A stretch of 64,000 bases of DNA from UPXZ01 sp964568675 (GCA_964568675.1 CAZMQV010000008.1:1-64000), one strand, 5' to 3'; numbered from the stretch's first letter, positions 1-9,211 are shown. Translations and numbers: made by a program. The notes: generated from the letters alone by a model not told the origin.

Positions 1-1048
1 TGATGTTGCTTCGCGAGGTGTTGATGTTGGCGGCGCCCATCTTCGTGCTTCCGTTCGTACTTCCTGCGGTGCTGTCGGGGTTGTTGTTGCTATTCGTTCC
101 CATTCCAGCCTGGTAGTTGCTATTCTGCCTGTTGCTACGTGTGGTGTTGAAGTCCTGCGCTTGCTGTCTTGCATGCGTCTCTTTATTCTCCTTATACTTA
201 AAAAACATCGGTTCGCTTTTCCCGTTGTTCTTGATGTAAACCGAAGGCGCCGTGGCAATCACCTGTGCGGCATACACCGCGTTGGCTTCGAGCTTCACAC
301 CGCTTGCGATGTCGAGCGGGAAATTAGGCAATACCAGATTTGATTTTTCAAGTATCACTTGTGTGGAGTAGTTGAGGGCGTCGAATGGGTTTACACCTTC
401 GGGTACTTTCACCAGGCGCAGGCGGTAAGAGGTGCCTTGCGCGAAAGGGGTAACTGGTGTCCAGCCGAGGTTTACGTATTGCGGTATTCGCGCCTCAATT
501 TCATTTCCGGCAAAAGCTGTAATCTGTGGTGGCTCGGCATGAAGAATATACAGCGAACGGCAATCTTGCGAAATTAACTGCCCCGTATTGTAGTTTAGGG
601 CTTTGATGCAGAGGGTATAGTTTCCTTCCGGGAATGCCTGGTTTCTGCTTAGAGCTTCTTTTGTAATTCCTTCCAACGTTAGCGCGTTGGCAGACGCGTT
701 TCCGAAAATATCGCGAAGCGAAGCTCCGGTGAGTGTTCTGGGTACGTTGGGGCTTAATGTAAGGGGTATGGCTGGTCTGTTATTTTCTTTCAGCGCCACG
801 CGTATCGAGCCGTCGTCGCGATGCAGCGATCCGGCAAGAAATACCTGTATGGGAGCGCTGCCGGGAATGGCGGAGTATAATAATGTAACCACGGTTTTGT
901 TGTCGGCATAACCGGCGTAATCTCTAAAATACGGTGAGTATGGCGGCAAAACATTCAGCGATACATTTACTTGTGAAAAAACAAGTTGCGTAATGAGGAG
1001 GACTTGCAATAGTCCAATTGTTCTGCAAAATCTGTAAGTATTTTTCAT
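1..1048 (-). CDS. Large secreted/surface protein, N-terminal part (TANFOR-like); runs off the window start
   Basis: This frame stays open for 349 codons from an ATG at 1048 (minus strand) to the window edge, so the C-terminus is missing. Residues 1-26 form a signal peptide (MKNTYRFCRTIGLLQVLLIT then QLVFSQ). Next comes a beta-rich region with the pattern VSLNVLPPYSPYFRDYAGY, LTGASLRDIFG, LEGITKEAL and PEGNYTLCIKALNY. As I remember the family, this resembles the start of the large Bacteroidota proteins annotated as TANFOR-domain proteins, which carry fibronectin-III-like modules. A second module (about 170-300) has the WTPVTPF...YRLRLVKVPEG fibronectin-like look. From about residue 310 the chain becomes rich in Asn, Ser, Thr and Gly, like a linker. 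Surface adhesion or gliding-type roles are only guesses. Confidence 0.72.
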   Translation of the reverse strand, partial: MKNTYRFCRTIGLLQVLLITQLVFSQVNVSLNVLPPYSPYFRDYAGYADNKTVVTLLYSAIPGSAPIQVFLAGSLHRDDGSIRVALKENNRPAIPLTLSPNVPRTLTGASLRDIFGNASANALTLEGITKEALSRNQAFPEGNYTLCIKALNYNTGQLISQDCRSLYILHAEPPQITAFAGNEIEARIPQYVNLGWTPVTPFAQGTSYRLRLVKVPEGVNPFDALNYSTQVILEKSNLVLPNFPLDIASGVKLEANAVYAAQVIATAPSVYIKNNGKSEPMFFKYKENKETHARQQAQDFNTTRSNRQNSNYQAGMGTNSNNNPDSTAGSTNGSTKMGAANINTSRSNI

Positions 1049-1400
1049 TGCTTTGGTTTTTCTTTATGTTAGATGATAATAGGGAGCTTGTTTAGCCTTT
1101 TCGAGCGCAATACTTTTCAATAACAAATGAAAATTGTAAATTGTTTGGGTGTGAAAACTAATAAATAGCATTAATATGCAATCGGTATGTGTCGATTCGG
1201 TATGTTGGTGTGTCGTGTTTGGTTCGTCAAAGCATAAAAAAAACAGCCGTGAAGCTGTTTTCTTTATGCTTTACAATGTGCGTTCATGCACAAGTAGTAT
1301 GATTTGTGTCCGCATCCGGTGTCTCCATTGCTGCGCGTCGGGAACTCGCTTTCGTCGCGCGTATGCGCTTGGGCTTGCTACAGATGGATGCTCCGCTGTA
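1049..1400. other. Intergenic stretch between two minus-strand genes
   Basis: These 352 bases hold the terminator of the upstream ABC exporter (1229-1272) and must hold the promoter and leader of the surface protein that starts at 1048. I see no gene in it. Open frames on the plus strand here are antisense to the exporter and have no recognisable protein features. Confidence 0.6.
1229..1272 (-). terminator. Intrinsic terminator after the ABC exporter
   Basis: Read on the minus strand, the stem AAAACAGC / GCTGTTTT with a 6-base loop is followed by a run of T. The outer bases (AAAGCATAAA / TTATGCTTT) extend the pairing. It sits about 130 bases past the exporter's stop codon. Confidence 0.75.
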
Positions 1401-3239
1401 TCAGAATGTTTGCATATCCACCAATCGTTTGTAATACCCGTCGAGGGCAATCAATTCGTCGTGCACTCCGCGTTCCACTATTTCGCCTTCGTGCATCACA
1501 CATATCAGGTCGGCTCGTTTGATGGTGGAAAGTCGGTGCGCTACTACGATGGTGGTGCGCTCTTTCATCAGTTTGTCGAGCGCCTCCTGCACCATGTGTT
1601 CCGATTCGGTGTCGAGGGCGGAAGTGGCCTCGTCGAGAATGAGTATGGGTGGGTTTTTGAGAATGGCGCGCGCGATGCTGATTCGTTGCCGTTGTCCGCC
1701 TGAAAGTTTGCTGCCTCGGTCGCCAATTACGCTTTGGTATCCATCGTCGGTTGCCATGATAAATTCGTGGGCGTTGGCAATTTTAGCAGCCTGCTCCACC
1801 ATCGCTTGTGTGGCATTGTCCACGCCGAAAGCAATGTTGTTGAAAAAAGTATCGTTGAAGAGTATGGCTTCCTGATTGACGTTGCCCATTAGCGCGCGCA
1901 AATCCACTTTGCGGAAGTCTTTGATGTTGGTGTCGTTGAGCAGTATTTCGCCTTCGATGGGGTCGTAAAATCTGGGAAGCAAATCCACCAGCGTTGATTT
2001 ACCGGAGCCGGACTGCCCCACGAGCGCCACAGTTTTGCCCATCGGTATGGTGAGGTTGATGTTTCGCAACACCGGTTCGGTCTGATACTTGAAACTTACG
2101 TTGCGGTATTCAATCTTCTCGATATTGCTTGGTAAGGATTCCGGCTTCTCGGGGTCTTCGATGTTGTTGGTTTCAAGCAGCACCTTGTCGATGCGCTCCA
2201 TGGAAGCCATTCCCTTGCGTATGCTGTAGGAGGCTCTGGATAGCTCTTTGGCAGGTGGCACTACCAGGTAGAACACCACCAGGTAGTAGATAAACTCGGC
2301 GGCGGCGATGGGGCTGTTGTCGCCCAGTATCAGATAGCCGCCAAACCAGAGAAGCACGGCGATGACAATGGTGCCAAAGAGTTCGCTCACCGGGTGTGCC
2401 AGGTTGTACTTACGGTGGATGCGGTGAAAGGTTTTGCGTATCGCGTTATTCAGTTTTGTGAATCGTTCGATGAGTTTGTTTTCGGCGTTGAACGCTTTAA
2501 TCACGCGTAGTCCGCCCAGTGTTTCGTCTATTTGCGCCAGGAGTTCGCCCGTCTGTTCCTGTCCCGTTTGCGAACGCTTCTTCAGCGATTTGCCGATAAT
2601 CCCTATAAGCCACACGCTCACCGGCAGAAGCAGAAACACGAAAGCGGTGAGTTGCCAGCTCATTGCCAGCATCACACCAAGATAAATGACTATCATGAGC
2701 GGATTTTTGAGCACCATGTCGAGCGAACTGATAACGGAGGCTTCCACTTCTATCACATCGTTGGTCATGCGCGACATGATGTCGCCTTTGCGCTCGTCGG
2801 AGAAAAAGCCGATGGGAAGCGAAATGATTTTGTTGTACATCAGACTCCGCAAGTCGCGTAACACGCCGGTGCGGATGGGTATGACGAAGTAACTACCCAG
2901 GTAAGAGGTGCCAACTTTGAGGAAGGTCATGATTACTAAGAATAGACTGATGTAAATGAGCGCGGTGCTTGCGCCTTGCTGCATGATGGTTTGTTCTATC
3001 CAGTATTCCACGTTGTTGGTGATGGCATTCGCAGCGTGGCGAAGACCGTCGCTCCACTCCCAAGCCTGGTAGTGCGTGTCGGACTTGGATACCCCGAAAA
3101 GTATTTGCAAAATGGGTATGATGGTAGCGAACGAGAAAAGGCTGAAAAGGGTGGAAAGCAGGTTTGCCAGCAAGCTGAGGAAAACATATTTCTTGTAGGG
3201 TGGGATAAACCGCTTGATAAGATGAATTAAATCGGACAT
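1401..3239 (-). CDS. MsbA-like ABC exporter (fused transmembrane and ATPase domains)
   Basis: The 612-residue half-transporter would work as a homodimer in the inner membrane. Family members of this type flip lipid A-core or other lipids or expel drugs, using ATP. Six membrane segments occupy residues about 18-330. The ATPase domain (about 370-612) has Walker A GQSGSGKST (408-416), the Q-loop Gln456, the signature LSGGQ (512-516), Walker B ILILDE with Asp536 and Glu537, and the switch His568 (AHRLS). All catalytic residues are intact. Length and layout match MsbA/lipid exporters, but the substrate cannot be read from the sequence. The gene is alone on its strand with its own terminator downstream, and purB ends in a terminator just upstream, so it is probably a single-gene unit. 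Confidence 0.9.
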   Translation of the reverse strand: MSDLIHLIKRFIPPYKKYVFLSLLANLLSTLFSLFSFATIIPILQILFGVSKSDTHYQAWEWSDGLRHAANAITNNVEYWIEQTIMQQGASTALIYISLFLVIMTFLKVGTSYLGSYFVIPIRTGVLRDLRSLMYNKIISLPIGFFSDERKGDIMSRMTNDVIEVEASVISSLDMVLKNPLMIVIYLGVMLAMSWQLTAFVFLLLPVSVWLIGIIGKSLKKRSQTGQEQTGELLAQIDETLGGLRVIKAFNAENKLIERFTKLNNAIRKTFHRIHRKYNLAHPVSELFGTIVIAVLLWFGGYLILGDNSPIAAAEFIYYLVVFYLVVPPAKELSRASYSIRKGMASMERIDKVLLETNNIEDPEKPESLPSNIEKIEYRNVSFKYQTEPVLRNINLTIPMGKTVALVGQSGSGKSTLVDLLPRFYDPIEGEILLNDTNIKDFRKVDLRALMGNVNQEAILFNDTFFNNIAFGVDNATQAMVEQAAKIANAHEFIMATDDGYQSVIGDRGSKLSGGQRQRISIARAILKNPPILILDEATSALDTESEHMVQEALDKLMKERTTIVVAHRLSTIKRADLICVMHEGEIVERGVHDELIALDGYYKRLVDMQTF

Positions 3240-3280
3240 TATAATATTAATGTATAAATGGATGGTTTGAAATGAGAATT

Positions 3281-3319
3281 AAAAAAGTGGTCGGCACTCG
3301 CTTTGCTTGCCGACCACTT
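3281..3319 (-). terminator. Intrinsic terminator after purB
   Basis: On the minus strand a 12-bp perfect stem (AAGTGGTCGGCA / TGCCGACCACTT) with an 11-base loop is followed by six T. It starts 12 bases past the purB stop codon. Confidence 0.9.
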
Positions 3320-3330
3320 GTAAGCTTTGC

Positions 3331-4674
3331 TTATACTCCGGTGTAGTTTCGAGGAGTTATTTTTCGTAGTTCTTCCTTCACCTCGTCGTTCACCCCGAGT
3401 GTGTCGATAAAGTTGTGTATGGTGTTTTCGTTTATCCCTTCGTTGGTGCGGGTGAGCGCTTTAAGCGCTTCGTAGGGTTCGGGATATTGCTCGCGGCGCA
3501 AGATAGTCTGAATGCCTTCGGCAACCACTGCCCACGTGTTGTCCAGCTCGCGGTACACTGCCGCTTCGTTGAGTAGCAGCTTGTCGATGCCTTTCAATAA
3601 ACTCTGAGTGGCTATGCGTGTGTGGGCAAATGGCACACCCACGTTGCGCAGCACGGTGCTGTCGGTGAGGTCGCGTTGCAGGCGCGAAATGGGTAGTTTC
3701 TCGCTCATAAAGCTGAAAAGCGCGTTGGCTACGCCGAGGTTTCCTTCGGCATTTTCGAAGTCGATGGGGTTCACCTTGTGTGGCATGGCTGACGAGCCTA
3801 CTTCGCCGGCTTTAATCTTTTGTTTGAAATACTCCATCGAAACATACATCCATACGTCGCGGCTAAAGTCGATGAGAATGGTGTTGATGCGTTTCAACGC
3901 GTCGAATTGGGCGGCGAGGTTGTCGTAGTTTGATATCTGGGTAGTCCTCGCTTCGCGCTCAAGCTTCAAAGATGTGGCGAGAAAACTCTTGCCAAACTTC
4001 ACCCAGTCGATGTTGGGGTAGGCCACATGGTGCGCGTTGAAATTGCCGGTGGCGCCACCGAATTTCGCCGAATGGGGTATGGCTTTTAGTTGCTCTACTT
4101 GCACATTCAGTCGGTTGACAAATACCATGATCTCTTTACCCAGGCGGGTAGGCGAGGCTGGCTGCCCGTGGGTTTTGGCAAGCAGCGAAACGTCTTTCCA
4201 TGCTTCCGCTTTTTGGCTGAGCAGGCTTATCAGGCTTTCCAGTTCCGGATAGTAAACAGTTTCGAGCGCATCCTTTATAGAGAGTGGCACGGCGGTGTTG
4301 TTGATATCCTGCGAGGTCAATCCAAAGTGGATAAACTCTTTGTAAGCCGCCAGGCCAAGTATGTCGAATTGTTCTTTGATAAAATACTCCACCGCTTTTA
4401 CATCGTGGTTGGTTACGCTTTCGATGGCTTTCACCCGGGCGGCATCATCTTCGGTGAAGTTTTGATAGATGGCGCGCAGCTGTGGGAACACGGAAGCGGG
4501 GATGGCTTTGAGTTGCTCCAAAGGAATTTCGCAAAGCGCGATAAAATACTCCACTTCTACTAATACCCGGTAGTGGATTAAAGCGTATTCCGAAAAGTAA
4601 TTTGAATAAATCGCGGTTTTGGAATGATAGCGTCCGTCGGCGGGCGAAACGGCATTGAGTGAGCTAAGCGACAT
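3331..4674 (-). CDS. purB: Adenylosuccinate lyase
   Basis: PurB splits fumarate from SAICAR and from adenylosuccinate, serving two steps of purine synthesis in the cytoplasm. The protein is 447 residues, as usual for the family. The N-terminus SLNAVSPADGRY matches the family's typical start, and the superfamily signature GSSAMPHKVNP lies near residue 290. I chose the ATG at 4674. A longer frame reaching 4722 would begin inside a TAACTTTGC promoter element (4719-4727) and adds residues the family does not have. The gene reads away from psd, and the two share the 4675-4839 intergenic region. A strong terminator follows. Confidence 0.95.
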   Translation of the reverse strand: MSLSSLNAVSPADGRYHSKTAIYSNYFSEYALIHYRVLVEVEYFIALCEIPLEQLKAIPASVFPQLRAIYQNFTEDDAARVKAIESVTNHDVKAVEYFIKEQFDILGLAAYKEFIHFGLTSQDINNTAVPLSIKDALETVYYPELESLISLLSQKAEAWKDVSLLAKTHGQPASPTRLGKEIMVFVNRLNVQVEQLKAIPHSAKFGGATGNFNAHHVAYPNIDWVKFGKSFLATSLKLEREARTTQISNYDNLAAQFDALKRINTILIDFSRDVWMYVSMEYFKQKIKAGEVGSSAMPHKVNPIDFENAEGNLGVANALFSFMSEKLPISRLQRDLTDSTVLRNVGVPFAHTRIATQSLLKGIDKLLLNEAAVYRELDNTWAVVAEGIQTILRREQYPEPYEALKALTRTNEGINENTIHNFIDTLGVNDEVKEELRKITPRNYTGV

Positions 4675-4718
4675 AGAAGCTTGATTTTGTTTGATTTGAT
4701 ATGAAAATAATTGCGACT

Positions 4719-4727
4719 GCAAAGTTA
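4719..4727 (-). promoter_or_regulatory. purB promoter, -7 element
   Basis: TAACTTTGC on the minus strand fits the Bacteroidota -7 consensus TAnnTTTGC, about 45 bases before the purB ATG. I see no clear TTTG at the -33 position. Confidence 0.5.
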
Positions 4728-4764
4728 ATCAAATTTTATTCAAACTAAAAATATCTGTCGTGCA

Positions 4765-4796
4765 CTTGTGGTATTAGATATTAATATCTATTTTTG
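4765..4796 (+). promoter_or_regulatory. Promoter of the psd unit
   Basis: CTTG, then 20 bases, then TATTTTTG (4789-4796) approximates the Bacteroidota TTTG-N19-TAnnTTTG promoter. It lies about 44 bases before the psd ATG, so a longer psd reading from 4768 would start inside the promoter. Confidence 0.5.
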
Positions 4797-4839
4797 TTTA
4801 AAATACAGATTCGTCAAGGCGCGTAATAAACAACTCGAA

Positions 4840-5526
4840 ATGAAACAAATAAAAATACACAAAGAAGGTAAGTGGATAGTAGCTTTCACGCTGCTTATCC
4901 TTTTCGCTATCAACACGTTGATTTATCTTCAATTTCAGAAGCCCATTCTGGCGGCGAATGTCATTATCTCCGCCGCGTTGTTTGTTTTTGTAACATATTT
5001 CTTCCGAAATCCCAATCGGGTACTCGAAATTGACGATCCCAGTCTGATAGTAGCGCCGGCTGATGGCACGGTGGTAGTAATAGAACCTACCGAGGAGCAC
5101 GAGTATTTTGGCGATAAGCGTATTCAGATATCTATATTCATGTCGGTGTTTAATGTACATGCCAATTGGGTGCCGGTAGGGGGTAAAGTGCTGAAATCGG
5201 TACACCACAATGGTAATCACCGCGTGGCGTATTCGCCCAAAGCGAGCATCGACAACGAACGCTCCACCATTGTCATCGAAACACCGGGTAAAACTCAAAT
5301 ACTGATGCGCCAGATAGCCGGAGCCTTAGCGCGTCGCATCGTTACCTACGCCAAAGCGGGGAAACACTACCACCTCAACGAGCAGATTGGTTTCATCAAG
5401 TTTGGCTCGCGGGTGGATCTTTTTTTGCCATTGGATGCCGAAATTTTTGTTGCGCTGGGTGAAGCCACTACCGGAAACGAAACCATTATTGCCCGTCTCA
5501 ATGAACAAGCGAATGACGCTCAATGA
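4840..5526 (+). CDS. psd: Phosphatidylserine decarboxylase (short, archaeal-type form)
   Basis: The enzyme decarboxylates phosphatidylserine to phosphatidylethanolamine at the inner membrane. The 228-residue protein has two adjacent hydrophobic segments near the N-terminus (about 12-30 and 35-55). These are followed by the family's conserved blocks: FFRNPNR, VAPADGTV, FMSVFNVHANWVP and GKHYHLNEQIGFIKFGSRVDLFLP-like. The Gly-Ser in FGSR is the self-cleavage site that makes the pyruvoyl cofactor. I chose the ATG at 4840 because upstream codons lie in the promoter. The mazG-like gene starts within the last 14 bases of psd, so the two are translationally coupled. Confidence 0.92.
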   Translation: MKQIKIHKEGKWIVAFTLLILFAINTLIYLQFQKPILAANVIISAALFVFVTYFFRNPNRVLEIDDPSLIVAPADGTVVVIEPTEEHEYFGDKRIQISIFMSVFNVHANWVPVGGKVLKSVHHNGNHRVAYSPKASIDNERSTIVIETPGKTQILMRQIAGALARRIVTYAKAGKHYHLNEQIGFIKFGSRVDLFLPLDAEIFVALGEATTGNETIIARLNEQANDAQ

Positions 5527-5848
5527 TGCGCAAGAGGTTGTTGACGCATGGATTAAGCGCTACGGTGTGCGTTATTTCAGCGAATTGACCAACCTGGCGA
5601 TACTCACCGAAGAAGTGGGCGAGCTGGCGCGCGTGATGGCGCGAACCTATGGCGACCAATCGTTTAAGGAGGGTGAAAAAGACAAGTCGCACCTGGCCGA
5701 CGAGATGGCCGATGTGCTTTGGGTGCTGCTTTGTATCGCGAATCAAACCGGAGTGAACCTCACAGAAGCGCTCGAAGCAAATATCCAAAAGAAAACAAAC
5801 CGGGATAAAAACCGACACAGGAATAACCCGAAACTGACAGAACAATAA
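5513..5848 (+). CDS. MazG-like nucleotide pyrophosphohydrolase
   Basis: The 111-residue protein belongs to the all-alpha NTP pyrophosphohydrolase group, which hydrolyses (d)NTPs to monophosphates and pyrophosphate and often clears aberrant nucleotides. The Mg-binding pattern is visible: LTEEVGELARVMAR (ExxE) and LADEMADVLWVLL (ExxD), with GDQSFKEGEKDKS between them. The Lys/Arg/Asn-rich tail (IQKKTNRDKNRHRNN) is probably flexible. I chose the ATG at 5513 (MTLNDAQ). An ATG at 5501 in the same frame would add four residues. It overlaps the end of psd by 14 bases and is followed after 31 bases by deoC, so it sits in a psd-mazG-deoC unit. Confidence 0.85.
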   Translation: MTLNDAQEVVDAWIKRYGVRYFSELTNLAILTEEVGELARVMARTYGDQSFKEGEKDKSHLADEMADVLWVLLCIANQTGVNLTEALEANIQKKTNRDKNRHRNNPKLTEQ

Positions 5849-5879
5849 TCGTAATAATTTTTGAAGGAGAATAGAAATA

Positions 5880-6767
5880 ATGAGTAATAACAAATTTGAA
5901 GAGCTTTTCAGAACCTATAATTCCGTGGAACTCACAGATGAGCTGGTGCGAAAAGAGACCGCAAAGATACTTGACGCGCATTTTGCCGAAAACAACATAC
6001 CCGAAGTGTTTAAGCGGTGTTTCAGCCTGATGGATTTGACTTCGCTGAAAGAAACCGATACGGAAACCGAAATAGGCAACATGGTGGAGAAGGTGAATGA
6101 ACTGGATTCGAATTACCCGGATATGCCACAGGTAGGCGCTATCTGCGTTTATCCGGCCATGGTGCCGGTGGTGAAATCCACGTTGACCGAACCAATTGGC
6201 ATTGCTTCGGTGGCGGCAGGTTTCCCCGCTTCGCAAACCTTCATCGAAATAAAAGTTGCCGAAACTTCGATGTGTGTGATGGAAGGCGCTACTGAGATTG
6301 ACGTAGTTATTTCGGTAGGTAAATTTCTGGAAGGAAAATACGAAGAGGTTTTCGAGGAGCTAAGCGAAATTAAATCGGCATGTCGGGGGGCGCGCCTGAA
6401 AGTGATTCTCGAAACGGGTGCGTTGAAGTCGGCAACCGAAATTCACCGCGCTTCGATACTTGCAATGCAGGCAGGTGCCGATTTTATCAAAACCTCCACC
6501 GGCAAAATAGCGGTAGCCGCTACTCCCGAAAGCACTTATATCATGTGTCAAGCCATCCGGCAATGGCATGATAAAACGGGAATTAGGGTGGGTTACAAGC
6601 CGGCAGGCGGCATCGCCACCGCAACTGACGCGGTGAAGCATTACACCTTGGTCAAAGAAATTCTGGGTGAGGCGTGGCTCGATAATCAGTATTTCCGTAT
6701 TGGGGCAAGCAGCTTGGCAAACAACCTGCTTTCTGCCATTGAAGGAGAAACGGTGAAGTATTTCTAA
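5880..6767 (+). CDS. deoC: Deoxyribose-phosphate aldolase
   Basis: DeoC cleaves 2-deoxyribose-5-phosphate to glyceraldehyde-3-phosphate and acetaldehyde during deoxynucleoside breakdown. The 295-residue TIM-barrel protein has the Schiff-base lysine in FIKTSTGK (Lys204) and the second essential lysine in GYKPAGGI (Lys240). The acidic residues of the DVVISVGKF block are also present. It is longer at the N-terminus than the approximately 220-260-residue forms, which is usual for the Bacteroidota/E. coli-like branch. It is the third gene of a unit with psd and mazG and ends at a hairpin shared with the convergent pbpC. Confidence 0.95.
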   Translation: MSNNKFEELFRTYNSVELTDELVRKETAKILDAHFAENNIPEVFKRCFSLMDLTSLKETDTETEIGNMVEKVNELDSNYPDMPQVGAICVYPAMVPVVKSTLTEPIGIASVAAGFPASQTFIEIKVAETSMCVMEGATEIDVVISVGKFLEGKYEEVFEELSEIKSACRGARLKVILETGALKSATEIHRASILAMQAGADFIKTSTGKIAVAATPESTYIMCQAIRQWHDKTGIRVGYKPAGGIATATDAVKHYTLVKEILGEAWLDNQYFRIGASSLANNLLSAIEGETVKYF

Positions 6768-6795
6768 ATATAAGAATTTGAACTCCTCGCTTGTC

Positions 6796-6820
6796 AAAAC
6801 CTTCCACATTGGGAGGTTTT
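6796..6820. terminator. Hairpin between convergent deoC and pbpC
   Basis: AAAACCTTCC pairs with GGGAGGTTTT across a 5-base loop (one G-T pair). A-T flanks on both sides let it act as a terminator for deoC, and possibly in both directions. Confidence 0.65.
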
Positions 6821-6838
6821 GTCCGTTTAAAGCCTCTG

Positions 6839-9211
6839 TTATTCCACTTTGAAACTGCAAGAGATGCTTGCGCCGGTTTCATCAACAGCCGTAACAAGGT
6901 GTTGTCCCGGTGTGGTGCGTATCTCCATTTGATGGATGTCGCTGCTTTCGCCTAAATATTCGTTGTCGAGGTGCCAAAAGATTTTGATAGCCGGATTGCG
7001 GTGCGCTATCTCGAAAACCGCTTTCCCTGCCGAGCTGTCCAGTTGCTTGGGTAGCCGGATGGTAGCGCCCGGTAGCGGGTAGATAAACTGCATCGCTTCG
7101 CCTTGATTCTTATCCATACACTCCGGCGCGAAAGCGGGTAGGCTGCGATAATCCGGGTGAAGTTGCTTGTAGTACCACTCCCAGGATGGAGGTAGCACAA
7201 AGAAGCTTTCCGCACGAATGCCGCGTGTGCCGGCACACTGTTCGAAAACCCGATAGTTGCCGTCGTCGGTTAGGTGAACTATTTTGTGGAAGTCGCATAC
7301 TTTGCCTTGAACCGCCTTTGGTGGCGCCAGTCTTACTTCCACCGAAGCTTCGGGGCAATTCATGCCTTTGAGAAGTCCGCTTTCCTTACAGATTTCCACT
7401 TCGCGCAGCGCGCCATAGGGCGGTTGAAACCAAGAGGTGGCGGGGAGCAGGTTGAAAAGATCGAACATGACATGCGCCGAGGTGCGCGCGCCCGTAAGTC
7501 CGGGTCTGCCTTCGCCGTTGGCATTGCCTGTCCACACTGCCACCAGGTAGCGCGGTGTAACACCAATAGCCCAACCATCGCGAAAGCCAAAGCTGGTGCC
7601 GGTTTTCCAGGCAACTTTGCGAACGGAGGGTATGAATTGCCAGTCAATCTCCTCCGGGCGGTTCACATTGGTGAGTGCCTGCAGGGTGAGCCAGGCGGCT
7701 CCTGCCTGAAAGCTGGTTTGCGAGCCGGTAACGCGTTTACGCTTATTGGCGGATGTTTCGGGTTTCTCATATCTGAAACTCTCTTTTTCATAATAAACCT
7801 GCTCGCGGTTAAAGTCGTTCACGGTTTGTGCAAGTTGCGCAAAACCATTTGCCACTTCCCACAAGTTGGCTTCCGCGCCACCAAGTATCAGGGAGAGGCC
7901 ATAATGTCCGGCAGGTTTGTTTAGTGTGGTGATTCCCACCTTTTTCAGCAAGTCATAAAACTTTGGTACGCTGTATTTTCGTAGCGACACCACCCAAGGG
8001 ATATTCAGTGAGCGGGCGAGCGATTCGTCGGCGGCTACCGCGCCATCGTATTTCAGACTAAAGTTTTTCGGCGAAAAGCCGTTGATGTTGATGGGAATGT
8101 CGGGAAGCAATTCGCCGGGCATCAACAAGCCCTCTTGCAGCATGGCGCAGTAGAGAAAAGGTTTGAGAATACTGCCGGTGCTTCTTGCCGCCCGGATGAT
8201 GTCCACCTGATTGGAGGAGGTGGTTTTGTAGAAATCCACATTCCCGGAGTAGCTTAACACTTCGTTGTGCTCCATATCAACAATAAAAGAAGCGAGATTT
8301 GAAATGCCGTTTTGCGAAAAGATGGCGTTCCACCGTTTCATCACCTCTTCGGCTTGGAGTTGCAGGTTTTTGTTGATGGTGGAATGCACATACACGCCCG
8401 GTTTGTCGAGGTGGATTTGAGTTACTAAATGAGGCGCGATGTTGGGTAGGTCGTGCGGTTTACTGGGCTGTGGTTCGGCTATTGCCAGCTGGTAGTCGGA
8501 TGTGTCGAGAATGCCTTTGTTGAATAAGTGTCGGAGCAACCGGTCGCGTTTGTTCAACAGTTTCAGGCGGTTGCGCCCCACGTGGATAAGTGAAGGCGAA
8601 TTGGGGAGAACAGCCAGTGTGGCGGCTTCTGCCCAAGAAAGTGTGGCGGCATCGTGTCCGAAATAGCGCCATGCCGCGGCGTTGATGCCTACCACATTGC
8701 CTCCCATGGGCACATGCGCCGCGTAAAGTTCCAGGATTTCGTTTTTCGAAAAGGCTATTTCTATGCGGGTGGCAAGAATTATTTCGATGAATTTCTCGAA
8801 AAATGTGCGTTTGTTTTGGCGCATCAATCGCACACATTGCATGGTGATGGTGCTGCCGCCGCTCACCACTCGTCTTGCTTTGAGATTCTGACGCATGGCA
8901 CGTGCCAACGCCAACGGATCGACGCCGGGGTGGTATCTGAAGTTCTTATCTTCGAAATTTATCAGACATGTTTTGTATTTGTCGGGCAATGTGCCACCCG
9001 CCGGGAAACGCCATTGTCCATCGGCGGCGATGCGCGCTCCAAGCAATTCACCTTCGCGGTCCACCACCACGCTGCTGTAAGGCTTGTGGAAAAGTGGCGA
9101 GGGTAACGCGAAAATGTAGCAAATCAACAAGACAAACAAGCTAATCAGGAGCAGCTTACGGTTCATTTTTAGGTTTGAAAATGAATGCTTTATTGATTTA
9201 ATTAACTTCAT
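6839..9211 (-). CDS. pbpC: Penicillin-binding protein 1C (bifunctional peptidoglycan synthase)
   Basis: This 790-residue class A penicillin-binding protein is anchored by one membrane segment (about 18-36). The GT51 glycosyltransferase domain has the catalytic EDKNFRYHPG (Glu87) and the GGSTITMQ motif. The transpeptidase domain has the nucleophile in SILK (Ser347-Lys350), SLN (401-403) and KTGT (536-539). The C-terminal 90 residues form a BiPBP_C-type beta domain (IYPLPGATIRLP...). That order is the PBP1C layout. An in-frame ATG at 9166 would also leave the membrane anchor intact, so the exact start is uncertain. A TAGATTTGC element lies at 9240-9248. I see no alpha-2-macroglobulin-like yfhM gene beside it, a partner often found next to pbpC. 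Confidence 0.93.
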   Translation of the reverse strand: MKLIKSIKHSFSNLKMNRKLLLISLFVLLICYIFALPSPLFHKPYSSVVVDREGELLGARIAADGQWRFPAGGTLPDKYKTCLINFEDKNFRYHPGVDPLALARAMRQNLKARRVVSGGSTITMQCVRLMRQNKRTFFEKFIEIILATRIEIAFSKNEILELYAAHVPMGGNVVGINAAAWRYFGHDAATLSWAEAATLAVLPNSPSLIHVGRNRLKLLNKRDRLLRHLFNKGILDTSDYQLAIAEPQPSKPHDLPNIAPHLVTQIHLDKPGVYVHSTINKNLQLQAEEVMKRWNAIFSQNGISNLASFIVDMEHNEVLSYSGNVDFYKTTSSNQVDIIRAARSTGSILKPFLYCAMLQEGLLMPGELLPDIPININGFSPKNFSLKYDGAVAADESLARSLNIPWVVSLRKYSVPKFYDLLKKVGITTLNKPAGHYGLSLILGGAEANLWEVANGFAQLAQTVNDFNREQVYYEKESFRYEKPETSANKRKRVTGSQTSFQAGAAWLTLQALTNVNRPEEIDWQFIPSVRKVAWKTGTSFGFRDGWAIGVTPRYLVAVWTGNANGEGRPGLTGARTSAHVMFDLFNLLPATSWFQPPYGALREVEICKESGLLKGMNCPEASVEVRLAPPKAVQGKVCDFHKIVHLTDDGNYRVFEQCAGTRGIRAESFFVLPPSWEWYYKQLHPDYRSLPAFAPECMDKNQGEAMQFIYPLPGATIRLPKQLDSSAGKAVFEIAHRNPAIKIFWHLDNEYLGESSDIHQMEIRTTPGQHLVTAVDETGASISCSFKVE

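Noticed and set aside
1176..1703. Plus-strand frame of 175 codons
   Set aside because: It lies antisense to the C-terminal ATPase domain of the ABC exporter and over its terminator. The protein is Cys/His/Arg-rich without any family pattern.
4798..5298. Minus-strand frame opposite psd
   Set aside because: psd is a clear family member in the other direction, and the antisense frame has shadow-like composition.
7274..7924. Plus-strand frame of 216 codons opposite pbpC
   Set aside because: It is antisense to the transpeptidase domain, whose catalytic motifs are intact; no start signals or homology-like features.
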